Positions 8,101 to 12,398 of a stretch of DNA of 12,398 bases are shown here, in pieces; position 1 is the first letter of the stretch, and every line of letters begins with the position of its first letter. The notes below the pieces were generated by a model that did no database searches, had not been told where the DNA came from, and worked only from the letters and a program-made list of their open reading frames with translations. Origin of the DNA: Beroe ovata (taxonomy: Eukaryota > Ctenophora > Nuda > Beroida > Beroidae); the NCBI GenBank assembly GCA_946803715.1, contig CAMPET010000326.1, forward strand, positions 52,725 to 65,122, written 5' to 3'. Made by a program: the position numbers and the translations under genes.

Positions 8101-11100
8101 ACCACGTGACCCGTTCACGCTATCACGTGACCGATTCAGACTGTCACGTGACCCACACGCAGCCCGCTCATTGGTCGAGGGCGATGAATCCCGCGGTTGA
8201 CTGACTTGTTCCTCCGCAGACGATTCTGCCTCAGTTTTCGGTGAGAAAGACGATATCAGCTCCGACAGGGACTGGATCTCTGACCCGCTAATCCGTTGAC
8301 TTGTCGACGCTTTCTTTGGTGACAGATGATTATCAGACTGCTCTACCACTGACACTTCCTCTTTAGTGACATCAGTTTGTGGCAGCGCCGCTAGCCCCGG
8401 ATCCTCAGACGTGATGACTGGCTGTGTGATTCCAGGTTCTATCGGTACGACCTCAGGTTCTATTGGCGTCATTTCAGGTTTTTGTGACACAATTTCAGGT
8501 TCTGATGACGCGATTTCAGGCTCAGTTGGCACCATTTCAGGTTCTAGCGGCGTGACTTCAGTTTCCAGGAGCGTTGCGCCAGCTTCTTGTGGTGTGACTT
8601 CAGGTTTTGACTCAGGCGGCTCCGTTTCTTCCGTTGATGTAGTCGGTTCCGGCTCAGGTTCGGGGTCACCCTTAGGCGGCTTCGCCCCTCTTTCCAGAGT
8701 CAGTGATATCGTAACATCGACCGATTTCTCAGTATTTGACACCGACTCCACTTTTACCTCCGTCGACAATCTGTTCGCCACGATTCTCTGCCGTTCCAGG
8801 GTGGATTGCGGAGGTCGTCCGCCATCTCTGACACTGCTCGACTTCGAGGAAGTTGAGTGTCGAGATCTGTCGCTCTCCTGCGAATTGCTCCTTGCGTGTC
8901 CTAGAGACTCTCTACTCCTGTTTTTCAGCATGGGCTTAGGCAGAACCGGGGGTGGCTTGGATTTCACCGGCTTCTCCGTGCTAGCTGCCACCACAACGGG
9001 TCCCGGGCACGCCGTCATCAGCTTTTCCCTCGCGTTGTGGAGGCCCCTGATCTTATCCCGCAGGGAGGAGCCACGGCGTGTCATGGTGGCTGGAGGTGGG
9101 GTAATTGGCGGCGTGGTGTCTAGTGGGGTGGCAAGAGGATCCATCTCGTCCTTCACCGGCTGCAGAGCCACAGGGGATAGAGGATCCAGGGTAACGGAGA
9201 GTTGCTGTTCTAGAGCCGCTATCTCCGCCTCAATGCCACTTTCCTCGGGCGCAGGCGGTGCCGAAGAGGGCGGTTTCTCGGATTTCTCCTCAGGAGGGAT
9301 GATATCTGTCGAGAATTTGGTCCTGATTATCTCATCGAAATCGGGCATCTTCTCCTCGATCCCTTCTCCCGAGGGTTGTTCCTCGACATCACTGACACTG
9401 TCGTTGAGAAGGACTGCTTCCTTGGCGAGGGCAAGCTCGTCTTTGCTCTCGTTTAGTTTGATGGATAACGTCTCGGGATCAATAACTTCGGCCTCCGCAG
9501 ATTGGATACCTGGAGAGAGGGTTTCGGTTGTTCCCAAAATCTATAATGGATCAATTTTGTCATCATTTTGAAATCGGAAAGTACGGGAAACCGAAGAACT
9601 AACCAGAAATTCTGATCTCTGATGGTGACCGAATGATCTCAGCCCCAAGAGACTGAAGAATCGCATCTGCCGACTCTACGGAAACATTGTCTGGTGACCC
9701 CTTCCCAGAGACCTCCACTTCAACGTCCCCAGTTCCAAGTACTCCATCGATTGGGGCTTCATGGACAGAGACTACCTCGGCTTGTACGGAAATCGGACCC
9801 TTTTCTGAAGAGGACGTGCTGTGGGTTCTCTGAGAGAGTCTCCCAGAAACATTGTCCACAGAACTGTGGGGTGATAGCCTGTACTCGACAACGGGAGCTG
9901 CGACCTCATCAGGAGTGTCGGTAATTTCGTCTAGTTGGTGTAGTTCATCAGGTGTGCCAAGGGATTGTTCCCCGTGGTGTGCATCTGGGTGTGCCTGAGG
10001 CGTGACTTTTCCAATTAGAGCATCTATAACGAGTTGATCGTCGACTGATGAGCTCTGAGATACTTGTTGGTCGAGATGACTTGGGGTATCTGAGGATGTT
10101 TTGGGTCAGTGATCGAGGATGTACTCAATTGAGATTTCTTCATTGCATGACTTCATTCATTCGAATGAATTCTCTCTGATGGACGCAGAAGAAACCAAAA
10201 AGAATGTTAAGAAAGAAGTCGGGGTTTTCTCACCCAAAAACAGCGGGGACTGTCTGTTAAATTCTCTCAAAAGTTCATCAGGATCCAAACTTGCTCCTGA
10301 CGTCCTGATGACGTCATCACCAAATGACGATGCTACTTTCGCCGTGGCGGGAGAAGAAGTACTGAGCAGGTCAAAACTCCCTGAAATTACAGAATGATGT
10401 GATTGTGTGAAGCCGATTGCATTCTAAGGGCGTACGTTTTTCGAAAAATGCCAGTTCAAAGCATTGCATTCTACGTTTCTTCATAAGTTTTTGGGGTTGA
10501 CCTCATCAAAGTCATCAGATGCTGATATGATATAAATCAGTCAAATACGAACCTGTCATGGCGACCATGGGTGAGCTCAATTCACTCTTCATCTCTTCAT
10601 CCTCACGAACACTCCTCGCTGGTGACATGGGAACAGGCGAGGGTGATGATGACGTCACCGTCACGCGTGAGGGTGACGTCACGGCAGCGGGTGATGGTAA
10701 CCGGCGGACAGGCGATGATTTCCGTGCGGGAATCCGTGGACTGAGAGTCCGGGGAACGGAGTCGAGAGAGGTGTCGCTCTTGTTCTGAGAATTGATTATT
10801 TTCATGAAAATCCGAGAATTGTTCGTGATTTCAGTGGTACGTTAATGAGGATTTCATGGCAAATTATTAGATGGAGATCAAATCTGTATACGGACAACAT
10901 ATTCTTGCGAAGAATCAAGAGATTATAGGGTCATATCATTTGAAGGATGGAGAGATTTTACTGGAGATAATGGATATTTGGGAAGACCAAGAATAATGCA
11001 ACTTGGGGAACTCACCTTATTAGGTCGTCGTCTGCTCGCTCTCAGTCTTCCCTTCGCAATCATTTCTCTTCGTCTCTTTTCCTCCGCAGAATCGTCGAGA

Positions 11101-11872
11101 TCCGACTTGCTGTAATCAATGTTGATGATTGGTCCACGAATTCTATGGTCATAATACGAAGGTAGATTTAACCTCTCGGATGGGAAATAGCTGATCTAGC
11201 AATGAGGTTGAATCTGAACTATTGAGGAGTCATAGTTCACACTCCATGTACACAGCTGATCATCTATCATGATCCGAATAGAATATTTTGTCATTCATAG
11301 AGCGTACCGTGAGGGAAGAGTGTTGTTTCGGATCAGTTCTGGAGTTTTCTTCGAATCTCGAGACAAATTCAACACACTCTCAGCTTGGGCTGTGCAAAAG
11401 ATGGATAAATTGTATGATAATTGAATTGAGAAACTGCAAATAATTTGCGAGTACTGGCGGTTTAAATACTGAGATTATCTTACGTTTTTGGTTCTTGAAC
11501 TGTTGATAGAGCTGATCAACAAATGTGAGAATGCTGAGCTCATCAAGTCGGCCTTTGTGAAAGTCCAGAGGGTCAATGCTGGGAGATAGACCCAGGCTTA
11601 CCGCGGCTTTGGTGGCTTGCTTCACATTGGAGTAGGGATCTTTTAGTTGACTTATTTTGCTGAGAAGGAGAGAGAATGATTCTTTCTCTGAATAGAGAAC
11701 GAAGAGGTTGATTTGATGTAAATACGATATACATGATCGAATCTACATTCTCACATCAGATCAGGACAGTATTTGTGGATGATGGCACAGAATGCAGCTC
11801 CATTCGCCCATGAATCAGTTAAATCCTCGATGGAGATATCTTTATATCCAGCCGTCTCTTTCCTACACCAAT
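5029..11872 (-). CDS. EHBP1: EHBP1-like protein (CH + bMERB + CaaX), 5'-partial spliced gene
   Basis: Thirteen exons join in one frame: 11872-11755, 11659-11484, 11389-11308, 11109-11016, 10784-10553, 10380-10234, 10089-9604, 9509-8037, 6930-6758, 6506-6378, 6177-6015, 5445-5355 and 5137-5029. Every intron starts GT and ends AG, and every phase matches; the total after the leading split codon is 3,471 nt, or 1,156 residues plus TGA. Domains by residue of this partial product: CH about 1-97, basic helix 126-156, Ser/Pro-rich linker 157-283, acidic disordered linker 284-993, bMERB about 994-1145, CaaX 1153-1156. In known animals EHBP1 couples Rab8/10-family GTPases and EHD ATPases to actin on recycling tubules; the CH domain contacts the cytoskeleton and bMERB binds Rab-GTP. 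MICAL and MICAL-like proteins share CH and bMERB but carry a LIM domain, absent here. The C2 domain and NPF motifs expected upstream lie outside the window. Family call is confident; individual splice sites less so. Confidence 0.85.
5138..5354 (-). other. Intron between exons 12 and 13
   Basis: 217 bp, GT-AG (gttaga ... tttcgcag). It contains a 12-bp alternating CG run at 5242-5253, a potential Z-DNA-forming sequence, repeated at 2755-2766 in copy 1. If the alternative acceptor at 5209 is used, the intron shrinks to 145 bp. Confidence 0.65.
5355..5445 (-). CDS. EHBP1: Exon 12 of window: bMERB helix 3
   Basis: Acceptor gtaccctatcacag, donor CTCAG|gttaga; phase 1 in, phase 2 out, 29 full codons. 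It encodes NEKTEQDVDREEQLEEEY and ends KEILRKRGVLL. The split codon gives D, so the segment reads D..KTE....RE..L..E...(I/L)..KR..L(L/V), which lines up without gaps with the third bMERB segment of EHBP1 and MICAL. This exon lies inside the 1,144-bp repeated block and has an identical copy at 2868-2958. Confidence 0.85.
5446..6014 (-). other. Intron between exons 11 and 12 with purine-rich tract
   Basis: 569 bp, GT-AG. Plus-strand positions about 5880-5995 are A/G-rich with many cgaa and gaaa motifs, so the transcript carries a long pyrimidine tract far from the acceptor. No further bMERB exon is hidden here: exon 12 already supplies the third bMERB segment without a gap. The right edge of repeat copy 2 (5776) falls inside this intron. 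Confidence 0.75.
6015..6177 (-). CDS. EHBP1: Exon 11 of window: bMERB central Rab-binding helices
   Basis: Acceptor ccgtatttctcag, donor AGGG|gtgagt; phase 0 in, phase 1 out, 54 full codons. It encodes LLKSWLHLVHERNTLVRKQD, ELNSLQNEEHLEER and CEQVLKEMRKYQNIR. The W..LV.(E/K)(R/K)N.LVR...EL......(H/E).LEER pattern is the diagnostic bMERB core shared by EHBP1, MICAL and MICAL-like proteins. It forms part of the surface that binds Rab8-family GTPases in those families. Confidence 0.92.
6378..6506 (-). CDS. EHBP1: Exon 10 of window: bMERB helix 1
   Basis: Acceptor ctcttctcaccccag, donor CAC|gtgaga; phase 0 on both sides, 43 codons. It starts DLQDVRNYISECNTRISEHN and ends with TKLDKRAKVLEKELRVAM. 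This matches the opening bMERB helix, where the (R)A..(L/V)E..LR..M pattern is characteristic. It lacks helix breakers. Confidence 0.88.
6758..6930 (-). CDS. EHBP1: Exon 9 of window: polyproline plus acidic stretch before bMERB
   Basis: Acceptor ctctctccttcactcag, donor CAG|gtgaga; phase 1 in, phase 0 out, 57 full codons. It encodes SSTSSVSSD, eight prolines, GPLAMMMGPG, a Glu/Gly/Asp-rich stretch, and then DSVLDQTILDKQ leading into bMERB. The proline run is a candidate SH3, WW, EVH1 or profilin ligand. Three tandem ATG codons (first at 6865) sit in good context (GCCATGATG), which matters if a short isoform exists. Confidence 0.82.
7003..7106 (+). repeat. G-rich minisatellite, three units of 34-35 bp
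   Basis: Units at 7003-7037, 7038-7071 and 7072-7106 each begin gggggtagtgg and end in a g-rich gtgag. Differences are few (ggatcctg versus gggtcgtg). The G-rich strand is the plus strand, which is the template strand of the gene, and it has runs of five to six G that could form quadruplexes. Confidence 0.85.
7466..7575. promoter_or_regulatory. CCAAT-box and E-box cluster in the longest intron
   Basis: Within 110 bp lie a CACGTG E-box (7470-7475), two CCAAT boxes on the minus strand (ATTGG at 7495-7499 and 7551-7555, 56 bp apart), and a near-palindromic gtcacatgac (7566-7575). This combination resembles a promoter or enhancer. It sits upstream, in the direction of transcription, of exon 9, which has in-frame ATG codons in good context. 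Function is inference from motif clustering only. Confidence 0.3.
7609..7644. repeat. Imperfect palindrome
   Basis: gttgtacattgtacac is followed after a few bases by tacacatgtacaac, giving two arms of about 16 nt with one slip. It is built from tgtaca and atgtac units and could form a hairpin in DNA or RNA. Confidence 0.6.
8037..9509 (-). CDS. EHBP1: Exon 8 of window: large disordered linker with 7-residue repeats, symmetric exon
   Basis: Acceptor ccctctctccag, donor CTCG|gtaagt (near-ideal); phase 1 on both sides, length 1,473, 490 full codons. Order along the protein: acidic Ser/Glu-rich start (IQSAEAEVIDPETLSIKLNE); a short predicted coil, SGIEAEIAALEQQL; Pro-rich and basic parts (KPPPVLPKP, RSRESLGHARSNSQES); an EPEPEPEP run; about nine degenerate 7-residue repeats of EPE(I/V/M)xPx; then a Ser/Arg tail with a second 7-residue repeat (SRDSLNR, SRDSVNG). 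This is a rapidly diverging, probably flexible tether between CH and bMERB. It is unusually long for a single exon in this gene and is the most GC-rich coding part. Confidence 0.88.
8103..8165 (-). repeat. Second 21-bp repeat in exon 8 (SR-heptads with CACGTG)
   Basis: CACGTG occurs at 8103-8108, 8124-8129 and 8145-8150, exactly 21 bp apart. On the minus strand the units encode SRDSLNR, SRDSVNG and SRGAMAT, preceded by CGS. The array is unrelated in sequence to the EPE heptads 270 bp away but has the same unit length. Confidence 0.8.
8434..8622 (-). repeat. 21-bp tandem repeat in exon 8 (EPE(I/V/M)xPx heptads)
   Basis: About nine consecutive 21-bp units, most beginning aggttc on the plus strand, at 8434, 8455, 8476, 8497, 8518, 8539, 8560, 8581 and 8602. 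On the minus strand they encode heptads such as ETEVTPL, EPEMVPT, EPEIASS, EPEIVSQ, KPEMTPI and EPEVVPI. The outer units are more diverged than the central ones, as expected for an array that grew by slippage or unequal exchange. Confidence 0.9.
9604..10089 (-). CDS. EHBP1: Exon 7 of window: acidic disordered linker, symmetric exon
   Basis: Acceptor cccaaaacatcctcag, donor G|gttagt; phase 1 on both sides, length 486, 161 full codons. It begins TPSHLDQQVSQSSSVDDQ and includes TPDELHQLDEITDTPDE. The motif (S)(V/P)DNVS occurs twice (SSVDNVSGR and GSPDNVSVES), a hint of an old internal duplication. It ends with a short amphipathic stretch, ADAILQSLGAEII. It is rich in D, E, S, T and V, with no folded domain seen. 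Confidence 0.8.
10234..10380 (-). CDS. EHBP1: Exon 6 of window: linker, symmetric exon
   Basis: Acceptor tctgtaatttcag, donor G|gtgaga; phase 1 on both sides, length 147 (divisible by 3). It encodes SFDLLSTSSPATAKVASSFG, ends LLREFNRQSPLFL and has no recognised domain. The frame stays open past the donor for some codons, but phase agreement with exons 5 and 7 supports the chosen ends. It contains a perfect TGACGTCA palindrome at 10309-10316. Confidence 0.75.
10553..10784 (-). CDS. EHBP1: Exon 5 of window: Ser/Thr-Pro-rich linker
   Basis: Acceptor aattctcag, donor ACAG|gttcgt; phase 0 in, phase 1 out, 77 full codons. The product is disordered and packed with Ser/Thr-Pro dipeptides, for example TLSPRIP, KSSPVRRLPSPA, TSPSR, SSPSPVPMSPARS and LSSPM. 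Such clusters are typical substrates of proline-directed kinases (CDK/MAPK). Two perfect TGACGTCA palindromes lie inside this coding exon, at 10650-10657 and 10674-10681. Confidence 0.8.
11016..11109 (-). CDS. EHBP1: Exon 4 of window: basic helix
   Basis: Acceptor ttgattacag, donor AAG|gtgagt; phase 2 in, phase 0 out, 31 codons. It starts KSDLDDSAEEKRRREMIAKG and ends RLRASRRRPNK: an acidic start followed by an Arg/Lys-rich helix. EHBP1 proteins carry similar (E)RR..(L/I)..(A/G)R.L....R helices between CH and bMERB, so this may be the equivalent. The basic run could also act as a nuclear localisation or lipid-contact segment, which is inference. Confidence 0.75.
11308..11389 (-). CDS. EHBP1: Exon 3 of window: linker after CH domain
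   Basis: Small exon with acceptor cttttgcacag and donor CG|gtacgc; phase 1 in, phase 2 out, 26 codons. It encodes a polar stretch beginning QAESVLNLSRDSKK and ending NNTLPS. No domain is visible. It is supported mainly by both splice sites and by phase agreement with both neighbours. Confidence 0.7.
11484..11659 (-). CDS. EHBP1: Exon 2 of window: CH domain, second part
   Basis: The acceptor is a strong pyrimidine tract (ctctctccttctcag) and the donor is C|gtaaga; phase 2 in, phase 1 out, 58 full codons. It starts KISQLKDPYSNVKQATKAA, continues SLGLSPSIDPLDF and ends LSILTFVDQLYQQFKNQK. This is the second half of a CH fold: the N..A...A..LG...(L/I)DP.D pattern followed by the final helix (IL.(F/Y)(V/L)..LY..F). 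The split codon from exon 1 gives I, completing PDLI. Confidence 0.9.
11755..11872 (-). CDS. EHBP1: Exon 1 of window: CH domain, first part
   Basis: Acceptor reads ...cgccctag, donor AT|gtgaga; phase 1 in, phase 2 out, 38 full codons. It encodes WCRKETAGYKDISIEDLTDS, then WANGAAFCAII and HKYCPDL. The opening WC, the D.T.SW.NG.AFCA.(I/L)H core and the (C/R)PDLI end are hallmarks of CH domains of the EHBP1/MICAL/smoothelin type. The residues before WC (usually a short leucine-rich stretch) must come from an exon beyond the window. Confidence 0.9.
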
Positions 11873-12398
11873 CTAGGGCGATAAAATGAGTTAGAATTGC
11901 AGTAATTTGCCTATTTTCCGATAGAATCTTCACTGCAAAGCTTTATGGTGTGTGTATTCAATTTCATGTACTAAGGTTAGCATGAAATCACCTGATTTAT
12001 AACATTTGACATCAAAGATATCTAGACGAACATTGACAAATTTGATTACACTCAGCTAGACGCGCGCGCACGATCTCTCTACACGCGCGGCGCGCAGCAA
12101 ATTGATCATCGTGCGCGTATACTATCACTCAGATTTACTCGCGCGCTACGAATATTCACTAGAATAATGGTACGTCACATTCCTGCGGAGTGTATAATGA
12201 ATCCACCTCCCAGCCTCGAATCCCAACTTCGTTCGACGTTCTATAATACATTCCAACGTAACATTCTACTATTTTACAAAGCCGCTATTCTCTCTAGGAA
12301 TTCAGATATATATGCTACACAGTAATCATTTCAATTTGCATAATCTGAGCAGAGATGGGATATGAAATATTTGGCATAATTTACGAAATTTTGAAAAT
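11873..12398 (-). other. Upstream intron, no exon recognised
   Basis: It lies before the first visible CH exon, and the missing CH start must be further upstream. No segment has both splice sites and a leucine-rich CH-start reading. It contains a CG-rich patch with an inverted repeat at 12065-12117. Confidence 0.6.
12065..12117. repeat. 10-bp inverted repeat in a CG-rich patch
   Basis: cgcgcacgat (12065-12074) is the exact reverse complement of atcgtgcgcg (12108-12117). The 33-nt spacer contains gcgcggcgcgc. It could form a GC-rich hairpin, and no transposon ends or target-site duplications are evident. Confidence 0.7.

Noticed and set aside
8366-9571. Long plus-strand open frame (401 codons) opposite exon 8
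   Set aside because: It is antisense to a well-supported exon. Its Ser/Gly/Val-rich content is the mirror of the E/P/T/S-rich codons and the 21-bp repeats, and it has no domain or splice support of its own.
11484-11872. Gene is a MICAL or MICAL-like protein
   Set aside because: CH and bMERB are shared, but no LIM zinc-binding Cys/His pattern occurs in any exon between them, and the C-terminal CaaX box fits EHBP1.

Overview
The window is eukaryotic, almost certainly invertebrate animal, genomic DNA. It holds one large spliced gene on the minus strand, with GT-AG introns of about 95 to 1,100 bp and no operon structure. From exon reading frames and splice phases I rebuild 13 consecutive exons running from 11872 down to 5029. 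They join into one frame of 1,156 residues plus a stop. The order is: most of a calponin-homology (CH) domain, a basic helix, a long disordered Ser/Pro/Glu-rich linker, a bivalent Mical/EHBP Rab-binding (bMERB) domain, and a C-terminal CaaX box (CKVS). That architecture, with no LIM domain, points to EHBP1, the EH-domain-binding protein that links Rab8/10-type membranes and EHD proteins to actin. The 5' end of the gene (N-terminal C2 domain, NPF motifs and first CH helix) lies beyond 12398.

Layout, left to right. 1-1943: no recognisable gene, a purine-rich microsatellite at 37-75. 1947-2152: an unassigned open frame on the minus strand that reads like an exon. 2146-3289: first copy of a 1,144-bp block carrying the last two EHBP1-like exons. 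3290: a single N. 3291-4631: a CpG-poor segment unlike its surroundings. 4632: a second single N. 4633-5776: second, apparently identical copy of the block. 5777-11872: the rest of the gene. 11873-12398: upstream intron with CG-rich inverted repeats.

The two N characters sit exactly on the inner edges of the two identical copies. The simplest reading is an assembly error: two contigs overlapping by 1,144 bp were not merged, and an unrelated small contig was placed between them. The true locus would then have one set of terminal exons and no 3291-4631 segment.

Other points of interest are two different 21-bp (7-residue) repeat arrays inside the largest exon, three consecutive 1-1 symmetric exons encoding the disordered linker, an excess of CACGTG and TGACGTCA palindromes in exons and introns, a G-rich minisatellite and a CCAAT/E-box cluster in the longest intron, and the unassigned exon at 1947-2152. 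I see no CRISPR array, no RNA gene, no intact transposon and no new multi-gene system. Family assignments rest on motif recognition and memory of the family, not on database searches.
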